DNA of 13,814 bases from Liolophura sinensis. Taxonomy: Eukaryota; Mollusca; Polyplacophora; Chitonida; Chitonidae. A program made the position numbers and the translations under genes. Where the stretch lies: the NCBI RefSeq assembly GCF_032854445.1, contig NW_027018114.1, positions 64,001-77,814 of the forward strand, read 5' to 3'. The notes beneath the pieces were generated by a model that ran no database searches, was not told where the DNA came from, and worked only from the letters and a program-made list of their open reading frames with translations. This document shows, piece by piece, positions 1 to 8,802 of the stretch. How positions within the stretch are numbered: position 1 is the first letter of the stretch; each line of letters opens with the position of its first letter.

Positions 1-550
1 TTATAATGAAAAGTTGAGTATAGTAATGACCAGTCGCGATTGTACATAGTTAATGTAGCCGATTTCAATTAGAAAAAATACCAGGCAAAAATCCAAAAGT
101 GGAAAAACTGTTCCAATGCTGCTGGTAAGAGTCTAATCCGACGTATTTTTTGACGAGAAATCGAATGGTGCAAACCGCGTTGCTCTCCGACCAATACTTT
201 TGGCTGTAGCCACAAATGAATAATCATTGATGTCAAGATCACGTGCCCAGCAACGGCTCTTACTCCATGGAAACCAATGAAATTTGCAATTTTTCAACAG
301 CTGGAGATGCCTGGCCCAATTGCGCATCTTTTGGCACCTTATTGATGTGGGTCAGTGTTCAATTGTACTTTTTACAGCAGACTTTATCATGTACCTTGTG
401 TTTTTTTTATATACAAATGGTGTGGTTTTTCTACATGTAGATAAAGACATTGAGTTTGTCTTCGACTTAGAAGTAAGACATTTGCCGGGTGAGTTAAATG
501 GGCTTGGCCCAAAGATTTGACGTCGTCTGGGCTACCGAAGGGCACATAAC
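1..550. repeat. Satellite monomer U1, subtype A
   Basis: Type copy of subtype A: G at up 18, GATTTCAATTAGAAAAAATA at up 61-80, T at up 132, T at up 278, and the linked trio A/T/T at up 379/384/390 (CAGACTTTATCAT). It also has C at up 486 (GCCGGG). It resembles U14, differing at up 128 and 314. T at up 278 places a TGA in the plus-strand frame that stays open through this point in most other copies. Confidence 0.95.
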
Positions 551-1100
551 TTATAATGAAAAGTTGAATATAGTAATGACCAGTCGCGATTGTACATAGT
601 TAATGTAGCCGATTTCAATTAGACAAAATACCAGGCAAAAATCCAAAAGTGGAAAAACTGTTCCAATGCTGCTGGTAAGAGGCTAATCCGACGTATTTTT
701 TGACGAGAAATCGAATGGTGCAAACCGCGTTGCTCTCCGACCAATACTTTTGGCTGTAGCCACAAATGAATAATCATTGATGTCAAGATCACGTGCCCAG
801 CAACGGCTCTTACTCCATGGAAACCAATGAAATTTGCAATTTTTCAACAGCTGGAGATGCCTGACCCAATTGCGCATCTTTTGGCACCTTATTGATGTGG
901 GTCAGTGTTCAATTGTACTTTTTACAGCGGACTGTATCAAGTACCTTGTGTTTTTTTTATATACAAATGGTGTGGTTTTTCTACATGTAGATAAAGACAT
1001 TGAGTTTGTCTTCGACTTAGAAGTAAGACATTTGCTGGGTGAGTTAAATGGGCTTGGCCCAAAGATTTGACGTCGTCTGGGCTACCGAAGGGCACATAAC
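551..1100. repeat. Satellite monomer U2, subtype B
   Basis: Subtype B is marked by AGACAAAATA at up 71-80 (C at up 74), A at up 314 (CTGACCC) and the G/G/A trio at up 379/384/390. It keeps T at up 278, as in U1 and U15. It differs from U15 at up 177 (G here, A there). Confidence 0.95.
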
Positions 1101-1650
1101 TTATAATGAAAAGTTGAATATAGTAATGACCAGTCGCGATTGTACATAGTTAATGTAGTCGAAATCAGTTAGCAAAAAGACCAGGCAAAAATCCAAAAGT
1201 AGAAAAACTGTTCCAATGCTGCTGGTAAGAGGCTAATCCGACGTATTTTTTGACGAGAAATCGAATGGTGCAAACCGCGTTGCTCTCCGACCAGTACTTT
1301 TGGCTGTAGCCACAAATGAATAATCATTGATGTCAAGATCACGTGCCCAGCAACGGCTCTTACTCCATGGAAACCAAGGAAATTTGCAATTTTTCAACAG
1401 CTGGGGATGCCTGGCCCAATTGCGCATCTTTTGGCACCTTATTGATGTGGGTCAGTGTTCAATTGTACTTTTTACAGCAGACTTTATCATGTACCTTGTG
1501 TTTTTTTTATATACAAATGGTGTGGTTTTTCTACATGTAGATAAAGACATTGAGTTTGTCTTCGACTTAGAAGTAAGACATTTGCTGGGTGAGTTAAATG
1601 GGCTTGGCCCAAAGATTTGACGTCGTCTGGGCTACCGAAGGGCACATAAC
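1101..1650. repeat. Satellite monomer U3, subtype C1
   Basis: Subtype C1: T at up 59, GAAATCAGTTAGCAAAAAGA at up 61-80, A at up 101, G at up 194 and G at up 305. The tail carries the A-type trio A/T/T at up 379/384/390, so this copy looks like a C head joined to an A tail. U16 has the same combination and differs only by two 1-bp insertions. Confidence 0.95.
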
Positions 1651-2200
1651 TTATAATGAAAAGTTGAATATAGTAATGACCAGTCGCGATTGTACATAGT
1701 TAATGTAGCCGATTTCAATTAGAAAAAATACCAGGCAAAAATCCAAAAGTGGAAAAACTGTTCCAATTCTGCTGGTAAGAGGCTATTCCGACGTATTTTT
1801 TGACGAGAAATCGAATGGTGCAAACCACGTTGCTCTCCGACCAATACTTTTGGCTGTAGCCACAAATGAATAATCATTGATGTCAAGATCACGTGCCCAG
1901 CAACGGCTCTTACTCCATGGAAACCAAGGAAATTTGCAATTTTTCAACAGCTGGAGATGCCTGACCCAATTGCGCATCTTTTGGCACCTTATTGATGTGG
2001 GTCAGTGTTCAATTGTACTTTTTACAGCGGACTGTATCAAGTACCTTGTATTTTTTTTATATACAAATGGTTTGGTTTTTCTACATGTAGATAAAGACAT
2101 TGAGTTTGTCTTCGACTTAGAAGTAAGACATTTGCTGGGTGAGTTAAATGGGCTTGGCCCAAAGATTTGACGTCGTCTGGGCTACCGAAGGCCACATAAC
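1651..2200. repeat. Satellite monomer U4, mixed subtype
   Basis: The head is a-type (AGAAAAAATA at up 71-80). The middle has A at up 177 and A at up 314, as in B copies. The tail has A at up 400 and T at up 422, shared with U17 and U24. Private changes are T at up 118 (1768) and T at up 136 (1786). Confidence 0.93.
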
Positions 2201-2750
2201 TTATAATGAAAAGTTGAATATAGTAATGACCAGTCGCGATTGTACATAGTTAATGTAGCCGAAATCAGTTAGCAAAAAGACCAGGCAAAAATCCAAAAGT
2301 AGAAAAACTGTTCCAATGCTGCTGGTAAGAGGCTAATCCGACGTATTTTTTGACGAGAAATCGAATGGTGCAAACCGCGTTGCTCTCCGACCAATACTTT
2401 TGGCTGTAGCCACAAATGAATAATCATTGATGTCAAGATCACGTGCCCAGCAACGGCTCTTACTCCATGGAAACCAAGGAAATTTGCAATTTTTCAACAG
2501 CTGGGGATGCCTGGCCCAATTGCGCATCTTTTGGCACCTTATTGATGTGGGTCAGTGTTCAATTGTACTTTTTACAGCGGACTGTATCAAGTACCTTGTG
2601 TTTTTTTTATATACAAATGGTGTGGTTTTTCTACATGTAGATAAAGACATTGAGTTTGTCTTCGACTTAGAAGTAAGACAACTGCTGGGTGAGTTAAATG
2701 GGCTTGGCCCAAAGATTTGACGTCGTCTGGGCTACCGAAGGGCACATAAC
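2201..2750. repeat. Satellite monomer U5, subtype C2
   Basis: Subtype C2: C-type segment at up 61-80 but C at up 59, A at up 194, G at up 305, the G/G/A trio, and AC instead of TT at up 481-482 (ACTGCTGGG). It matches U19 except at up 542. Confidence 0.95.
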
Positions 2751-3300
2751 TTATAATGAAAAGTTGAATATAGTAATGACCAGTCGCGATTGTACATAGT
2801 TAATGTAGCCGATTTCAATTCGCAAAAAGACCAGGCAAAAATCCAAAAGTAGAAAAACTGTTCCAATGCTGCTGGTAAGAGGCTAATCCGACGTATTTTT
2901 TGACGAGAAATCGAATGGTGCAAACCACGTTGCTCTCCGACCAATACTTTTGGCTGTAGCCACAAATGAATAATCATTGATGTCAAGATCACGTGCCCAG
3001 CAACGGCTCTTACTCCATGGAAACCAAGGAAATTTGCAATTTTTCAACAGCTGGAGATGCCTGGCCCAATTGCGCATCTTTTGGCACCTTATTGATGTGG
3101 GTCAGTGTTCAATTGTACTTTTTACAGCGGACTGTATCAAGTACCTTGTGTTTTTTTTATATACAAATGGTTTGGTTTTTCTACATGTAGATAAAGACAT
3201 TGAGTTTGTCTTCGACTTAGAAGTAAGACATTTGCTGGGTGAGTTAAATGGGCTTGGCCCAAAGATTTGACGTCGTCTGGGCTACCGAAGGGCACATAAC
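2751..3300. repeat. Satellite monomer U6, subtype D
   Basis: Subtype D: GATTTCAATTCGCAAAAAGA at up 61-80, A at up 101 and T at up 422. The CG at up 71-72 removes a minus-strand stop present in C copies, so an 86-codon minus-strand frame opens across the U5/U6 boundary; it is absent from most copies. A at up 177 distinguishes U6 from U20. Confidence 0.95.
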
Positions 3301-3360
3301 TTATAATGAAAAGTTGAATATAGTAATGACCAGTCGCGATTGTACATAGTTAATGTAGCC

Positions 3361-3380
3361 GATTTCAATTAGAAAAAATA
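3361..3380. other. Diagnostic hypervariable segment of the monomer (up 61-80, shown in U7)
   Basis: Within an otherwise highly uniform monomer this 20-bp stretch has several alternative states: GATTTCAATTAGAAAAAATA (a/A), AGACAAAATA ending (B), GAAATCAGTTAGCAAAAAGA (C) and GATTTCAATTCGCAAAAAGA (D), plus the E forms. The states differ at up 63, 64, 68, 71, 73, 74 and 79 and are linked to up 101. The segment is the best single marker for sorting copies into subtypes. Confidence 0.85.
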
Positions 3381-3539
3381 CCAGGCAAAAATCCAAAAGT
3401 GGAAAAACTGTTCCAATGCTGCTGGTAAGAGGCTAATCCGACGTATTTTTTGACGAGAAATCGAATGGTGCAAACCGCGTTGCTCTCCGACCAATACTTT
3501 TGGCTGTAGCCACAAATGAATAATCATTGATGTCAAGAT

Positions 3540-3545
3540 CACGTG
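3540..3545. promoter_or_regulatory. CACGTG E-box-like palindrome (up 240-245)
   Basis: CACGTG occurs once per monomer and is intact in 24 of the 25 full copies; only U20 (10692, C to T) loses it. CACGTG is the core site of many eukaryotic bHLH and bZIP proteins. Conservation in a homogenised satellite is expected anyway, so this shows presence, not function. Confidence 0.3.
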
Positions 3546-3604
3546 CCCAGCAACGGCTCTTACTCCATGGAAACCAAGGAAATTTGCAATTTTTCAACAG
3601 CTGG

Positions 3605-3629
3605 AGATGCCTGGCCCAATTGCGCATCT
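3605..3629. other. Inverted repeat AGATGC / GCATCT (up 305-310 and 324-329)
   Basis: A perfect 6-bp inverted repeat with a 13-nt loop in copies having A at up 305. Copies with G at up 305 keep a G-T pair. U21 and U24 carry arm mutations (up 310, 328 and 309) that weaken it without compensation, so there is no covariation support for an RNA structure. Confidence 0.4.
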
Positions 3630-3665
3630 TTTGGCACCTTATTGATGTGGGTCAGTGTTCAATTG
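3612..3665 (+). promoter_or_regulatory. Possible degenerate RNA polymerase III A/B-box pair
   Basis: TGGCCCAATTG at up 312-322 fits the tRNA-type A-box consensus TRGYNNARNNG. GTTCAATTG at up 357-365 fits the B-box core GWTCRANNC except for its last base. The two starts are 45 bp apart, as in an intronless tRNA gene. T5 at up 369-373 could act as a terminator. No cloverleaf forms: the expected acceptor stem does not pair. The A-box is broken by A at up 314 in seven copies (U2, U4, U10, U12, U14, U15, U23). This is possibly a remnant of a tRNA-derived SINE head, or chance. Confidence 0.2.
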
Positions 3666-3705
3666 TACTTTTTACAGCGGACTGTATCAAGTACCTTGTG
3701 TTTTT

Positions 3706-3713
3706 TTTATATA
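3706..3713 (-). promoter_or_regulatory. Minus-strand TATA-like box beside a T8 tract (up 401-413)
   Basis: Read on the minus strand the sequence is TATATAAA followed by a run of A, which fits a eukaryotic TATA box. It lies about 80 bp upstream of the ATG at up 327 that opens a 64-codon minus-strand frame. The tract is interrupted in U21 (A at up 405) and one base longer in U16. No promoter activity can be concluded from an A/T tract alone. Confidence 0.2.
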
Positions 3714-3730
3714 CAAATGGTGTGGTTTTT

Positions 3731-3740
3731 CTACATGTAG
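3731..3740. other. 10-bp palindrome CTACATGTAG (up 431-440)
   Basis: A perfect self-complementary 10-mer present unchanged in all 25 full copies. It lies in the most uniform part of the monomer (up 423-541 apart from 481-486). It could be a site for a dimeric DNA-binding protein, but that is only inference. Confidence 0.45.
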
Positions 3741-3798
3741 ATAAAGACATTGAGTTTGTCTTCGACTTAGAAGTAAGACATTTGCTGGGTGAGTTAAA

Positions 3799-3811
3799 TG
3801 GGCTTGGCCCA
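3799..3811. other. Small GC hairpin TGGGCTTGGCCCA (up 499-511)
   Basis: 5-bp arms around a 3-nt loop. It is intact in every full copy except U24, where one C of the right arm is deleted. No T-run follows it, so it is not a bacterial-type terminator. Confidence 0.4.
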
Positions 3812-3850
3812 AAGATTTGACGTCGTCTGGGCTACCGAAGGCCACATAAC

Positions 3851-4400
3851 TTATAATGAAAAGTTGAATATAGTAATGACCAGTCGCGATTGTACATAGT
3901 TAATGTAGCCGAAATCAGTTAGCAAAAAGACCAGGCAAAAATCCAAAAGTAGAAAAACTGTTCCAATGCTGCTGGTAAGAGGCTAATCCGACGTATTTTT
4001 TGACGAGAAATCGAATGGTGCAAACCGCGTTGCTCTCCGACCAATACTTTTGGCTGTAGCCACAAATGAATAATCATTGATGTCAAGATCACGTGCCCAG
4101 CAACGGCTCTTACTCCATGGAAACCAAGGAAATTTGCAATTTTTCAACAGCTGGGGATGCCTGGCCCAATTGCGCATCTTTTGGCACCTTATTGATGTGG
4201 GTCAGTGTTCAATTGTACTTTTTTCAGCGGACTGTATCAAGTACCTTGTGTTTTTTTTATATACAAATGGTGTGGTTTTTCTACATGTAGATAAAGACAT
4301 TGAGTTTGTCTTCGACTTAGAAGTAAGACAACTGCTGGGTGAGTTAAATGGGCTTGGCCCAAAGATTTGACGTCGTCTGGGCTACCGAAGGCCACATAAC
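3851..4400. repeat. Satellite monomer U8, subtype C2 with up 374 T
   Basis: C2 copy with T at up 374, giving TTTTTTCAGCGG in place of TTTTTACAGCGG, a change seen only here and in U11. By eye U8 and U11 are identical across the monomer, which points to a very recent duplication or conversion. Confidence 0.96.
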
Positions 4401-4950
4401 TTATAATGAAAAGTTGAATATAGTAATGACCAGTCGCGATTGTACATAGTTAATGTAGCCGATTTCAATTCGCAAAAAGACCAGGCAAAAATCCAAAAGT
4501 AGAAAAACTGTTCCAATGCTGCTGGTAAGAGGCTAATCCGACGTATTTTTTGACGAGAAATCGAATGGTGCAAACCGCGTTGCTCTCCGACCAATACTTT
4601 TGGCTGTAGCCACAAATGAATAATCATTGATGTCAAGATCACGTGCCCAGCAACGGCTCTTACTCCATGGAAACCAAGGAAATTTGCAATTTTTCAACAG
4701 CTGGAGATGCCTGGCCCAATTGCGCATCTTTTGGCACCTTATTGATGTGGGTCAGTGTTCAGTTGTACTTTTTACAGCGGACTGTATCAAGTACCTTTTG
4801 TTTTTTTTATATACAAATGGTTTGGTTTTTCTACATGTAGATAAAGACATTGAGTTTGTCTTCGACTTAGAAGTAAGACATTTGCTGGGTGAGTTAAATG
4901 GGCTTGGCCCAAAGATTTGACGTCGTCTGGGCTACCGAAGGGCACATAAC
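4401..4950. repeat. Satellite monomer U9, subtype D with up 362 G and 398 T
   Basis: D head (CGCAAAAAGA) with two linked changes found elsewhere only in U13: G at up 362 (TTCAGTTG) and T at up 398 (GTACCTTTTG). T at up 422 is retained. An 86-codon minus-strand frame is open here as in U6. Confidence 0.95.
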
Positions 4951-5500
4951 TTATAATGAAAAGTTGAGTATAGTAATGACCAGTCGCGATTGTACATAGT
5001 TAATGTAGCCGATTTCAATTAGAAAAAATACCAGGCAAAAATCCAAAAGTGGAAAAACTGTTCCAATGCTGCTGGTAGGAGTCTAATCCGACGTATTTTT
5101 TGACGAGAAATCGAATGGTGCAAACCGCGTTGCTCTCCGACCAATACTTTTGGCTGTAGCCACAAATGAATAATCATTGATGTCAAGATCACGTGCCCAG
5201 CAACGGCTCTTACTCCATGGAAACCAATGAAATTTGCAATTTTTCAACAGCTGGAGATGCCTGACCCAATTGCGCATCTTTTGGCACCTTATTGATGTGG
5301 GTCAGTGTTCAATTGTACTTTTTACAGCAGACTTTATCATGTACCTTGTGTTTTTTTTATATACAAATGGTGTGGTTTTTCTACATGTAGATAAAGACAT
5401 TGAGTTTGTCTTCGACTTAGAAGTAAGACATTTGCTGGGTGAGTTAAATGGGCTTGGCCCAAAGATTTGACGTCGTCTGGGCTACCGAAGGCCACATAAC
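4951..5500. repeat. Satellite monomer U10, subtype A
   Basis: A copy with G at up 18, T at up 132 and 278, and the A/T/T trio. It also has G at up 128 (GCTGGTAGGA), shared only with U14. It differs from U14 at up 486 and 542 only. Confidence 0.95.
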
Positions 5501-6050
5501 TTATAATGAAAAGTTGAATATAGTAATGACCAGTCGCGATTGTACATAGTTAATGTAGCCGAAATCAGTTAGCAAAAAGACCAGGCAAAAATCCAAAAGT
5601 AGAAAAACTGTTCCAATGCTGCTGGTAAGAGGCTAATCCGACGTATTTTTTGACGAGAAATCGAATGGTGCAAACCGCGTTGCTCTCCGACCAATACTTT
5701 TGGCTGTAGCCACAAATGAATAATCATTGATGTCAAGATCACGTGCCCAGCAACGGCTCTTACTCCATGGAAACCAAGGAAATTTGCAATTTTTCAACAG
5801 CTGGGGATGCCTGGCCCAATTGCGCATCTTTTGGCACCTTATTGATGTGGGTCAGTGTTCAATTGTACTTTTTTCAGCGGACTGTATCAAGTACCTTGTG
5901 TTTTTTTTATATACAAATGGTGTGGTTTTTCTACATGTAGATAAAGACATTGAGTTTGTCTTCGACTTAGAAGTAAGACAACTGCTGGGTGAGTTAAATG
6001 GGCTTGGCCCAAAGATTTGACGTCGTCTGGGCTACCGAAGGCCACATAAC
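5501..6050. repeat. Satellite monomer U11, subtype C2 with up 374 T
   Basis: Indistinguishable from U8 by eye, including T at up 374, AC at up 481-482 and C at up 542. It lies exactly three monomers (1,650 bp) downstream of U8. Confidence 0.96.
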
Positions 6051-6600
6051 TTATAATGAAAAGTTGAATATAGTAATGACCAGTCGCGATTGTACATAGT
6101 TAATGTAGCCGATTTCAATTAGACAAAATACCAGGCAAAAATCCAAAAGTGGAAAAACTGTTCCAATGCTGCTGGTAAGAGGCTAATCCGACGTATTTTT
6201 TGACGAGAAATCGAATGGTGCAAACCACGTTGCTCTCCGACCAATACTTTTGGCTGTAGCCACAAATGAATAATCGTTGATGTCAAGATCACGTGCCCAG
6301 CAACGGCTCTTACTCCATGGAAACCAAGGAAATTTGCAATTTTTCAACAGCTGGAGATGCCTGACCCAATTGCGCATCTTTTGGCACCTTATTGATGTGG
6401 GTCAGTGTTCAATTGTACTTTTTACAGCGGACTGTATCAAGTACCTTGTGTTTTTTTTATATACAAATGGTGTGGTTTTTCTACATGTAGATAAAGACAT
6501 TGAGTTTGTCTTCGACTTAGAAGTAAGACATTTGCTGGGTGAGTTAAATGGGCTTGGCCCAAAGATTTGACGTCGTCTGGGCTACCGAAGGCCACATAAC
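6051..6600. repeat. Satellite monomer U12, subtype B with up 226 G
   Basis: B segment (AGACAAAATA) with A at up 177, G at up 278, A at up 314 and G at up 226 (AATCGTTGA). The up 226 change is shared only with U23, which lies 11 monomers away. It differs from U23 at up 542. Confidence 0.95.
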
Positions 6601-7150
6601 TTATAATGAAAAGTTGAATATAGTAATGACCAGTCGCGATTGTACATAGTTAATGTAGCCGAAATCAGTTAGCAAAAAGACCAGGCAAAAATCCAAAAGT
6701 AGAAAAACTGTTCCAATGCTGCTGGTAAGAGGCTAATCCGACGTATTTTTTGACGAGAAATCGAATGGTGCAAACCGCGTTGCTCTCCGACCAATACTTT
6801 TGGCTGTAGCCACAAATGAATAATCATTGATGTCAAGATCACGTGCCCAGCAACGGCTCTTACTCCATGGAAACCAAGGAAATTTGCAATTTTTCAACAG
6901 CTGGAGATGCCTGGCCCAATTGCGCATCTTTTGGCACCTTATTGATGTGGGTCAGTGTTCAGTTGTACTTTTTACAGCGGACTGTATCAAGTACCTTTTG
7001 TTTTTTTTATATACAAATGGTTTGGTTTTTCTACATGTAGATAAAGACATTGAGTTTGTCTTCGACTTAGAAGTAAGACATTTGCTGGGTGAGTTAAATG
7101 GGCTTGGCCCAAAGATTTGACGTCGTCTGGGCTACCGAAGGGCACATAAC
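6601..7150. repeat. Satellite monomer U13, C head with D tail
   Basis: The head (up 61-80) is C-type, whereas the rest matches U9, including the otherwise unique G at up 362 and T at up 398. The only differences from U9 are the four sites at up 63, 64, 68 and 71, so this is best read as a recombinant or converted monomer. Confidence 0.94.
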
Positions 7151-7700
7151 TTATAATGAAAAGTTGAGTATAGTAATGACCAGTCGCGATTGTACATAGT
7201 TAATGTAGCCGATTTCAATTAGAAAAAATACCAGGCAAAAATCCAAAAGTGGAAAAACTGTTCCAATGCTGCTGGTAGGAGTCTAATCCGACGTATTTTT
7301 TGACGAGAAATCGAATGGTGCAAACCGCGTTGCTCTCCGACCAATACTTTTGGCTGTAGCCACAAATGAATAATCATTGATGTCAAGATCACGTGCCCAG
7401 CAACGGCTCTTACTCCATGGAAACCAATGAAATTTGCAATTTTTCAACAGCTGGAGATGCCTGACCCAATTGCGCATCTTTTGGCACCTTATTGATGTGG
7501 GTCAGTGTTCAATTGTACTTTTTACAGCAGACTTTATCATGTACCTTGTGTTTTTTTTATATACAAATGGTGTGGTTTTTCTACATGTAGATAAAGACAT
7601 TGAGTTTGTCTTCGACTTAGAAGTAAGACATTTGCCGGGTGAGTTAAATGGGCTTGGCCCAAAGATTTGACGTCGTCTGGGCTACCGAAGGGCACATAAC
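7151..7700. repeat. Satellite monomer U14, subtype A
   Basis: A copy with G at up 18, G at up 128, T at up 132 and 278, A at up 314, the A/T/T trio and C at up 486. It begins the second A-B-C1 run. C at up 486 is shared only with U1. Confidence 0.95.
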
Positions 7701-8250
7701 TTATAATGAAAAGTTGAATATAGTAATGACCAGTCGCGATTGTACATAGTTAATGTAGCCGATTTCAATTAGACAAAATACCAGGCAAAAATCCAAAAGT
7801 GGAAAAACTGTTCCAATGCTGCTGGTAAGAGGCTAATCCGACGTATTTTTTGACGAGAAATCGAATGGTGCAAACCACGTTGCTCTCCGACCAATACTTT
7901 TGGCTGTAGCCACAAATGAATAATCATTGATGTCAAGATCACGTGCCCAGCAACGGCTCTTACTCCATGGAAACCAATGAAATTTGCAATTTTTCAACAG
8001 CTGGAGATGCCTGACCCAATTGCGCATCTTTTGGCACCTTATTGATGTGGGTCAGTGTTCAATTGTACTTTTTACAGCGGACTGTATCAAGTACCTTGTG
8101 TTTTTTTTATATACAAATGGTGTGGTTTTTCTACATGTAGATAAAGACATTGAGTTTGTCTTCGACTTAGAAGTAAGACATTTGCTGGGTGAGTTAAATG
8201 GGCTTGGCCCAAAGATTTGACGTCGTCTGGGCTACCGAAGGGCACATAAC
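7701..8250. repeat. Satellite monomer U15, subtype B
   Basis: B segment with A at up 177, T at up 278 and A at up 314. It pairs with U2 in both position within the A-B-C1 run and sequence. Confidence 0.95.
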
Positions 8251-8802
8251 TTATAATGAAAAGTTGAATATAGTAATGACCAGTCGCGATTGTACATAGT
8301 TAATGTAGTCGAAATCAGTTAGCAAAAAGACCAGGCAAAAATCCAAAAGTAGAAAAAACTGTTCCAATGCTGCTGGTAAGAGGCTAATCCGACGTATTTT
8401 TTGACGAGAAATCGAATGGTGCAAACCGCGTTGCTCTCCGACCAGTACTTTTGGCTGTAGCCACAAATGAATAATCATTGATGTCAAGATCACGTGCCCA
8501 GCAACGGCTCTTACTCCATGGAAACCAAGGAAATTTGCAATTTTTCAACAGCTGGGGATGCCTGGCCCAATTGCGCATCTTTTGGCACCTTATTGATGTG
8601 GGTCAGTGTTCAATTGTACTTTTTACAGCAGACTTTATCATGTACCTTGTGTTTTTTTTTATATACAAATGGTGTGGTTTTTCTACATGTAGATAAAGAC
8701 ATTGAGTTTGTCTTCGACTTAGAAGTAAGACATTTGCTGGGTGAGTTAAATGGGCTTGGCCCAAAGATTTGACGTCGTCTGGGCTACCGAAGGGCACATA
8801 AC
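8251..8802. repeat. Satellite monomer U16, subtype C1, 552 bp
   Basis: Carries the same variants as U3 (T at up 59, G at up 194, A/T/T trio). It has one extra A in the A-run after up 101 (near 8352-8357) and one extra T in the T8 run (near 8652-8660). These insertions make it the longest copy and shift the phase of all later copies by 2 bp. Confidence 0.95.

Larger units (their letters stand above)
3301..3850. repeat. Satellite monomer U7, subtype a'
   Basis: Subtype a': a-type segment at up 61-80 with A at up 18, G at up 132, G at up 278, the G/G/A trio and C at up 542. I find no difference from U18, which lies 6,052 bp away. It carries the majority state at nearly every site and so is used as the reference copy for the motif entries below. 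Confidence 0.96.

Noticed and set aside
133-327. Recurring 64-codon minus-strand frame as a real gene in each copy
   Set aside because: Its substitutions are mostly amino-acid changing, there is no recognisable domain, and it persists simply because the monomers are nearly identical.
1327-1620. Recurring plus-strand frames of 65-97 codons (up 227-520 and up 243-440) as genes
   Set aside because: The longer frame begins at a TTG, is stopped by TGA in U1, U2, U10, U14 and U15, and shows no known motif. The hydrophobic stretches come from T-rich DNA.
2732-2992. 86-codon minus-strand frame at the starts of U6, U9, U17 and U20
   Set aside because: It exists only where the D-type CG replaces AG at up 71-72 and so removes a stop. 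It is a by-product of one subtype variant.
3492-3520. TGGC-TGTA-GCCA (up 201-212) as a stable RNA hairpin
   Set aside because: Only a 4-bp stem with a mismatch just outside; such short inverted repeats are expected by chance.
3756-3779. CENP-B box (TTCG....A..CGGG) at CTTCGACTTAGAAG
   Set aside because: Only TTCG and the central A match; the essential CGGG half is absent.
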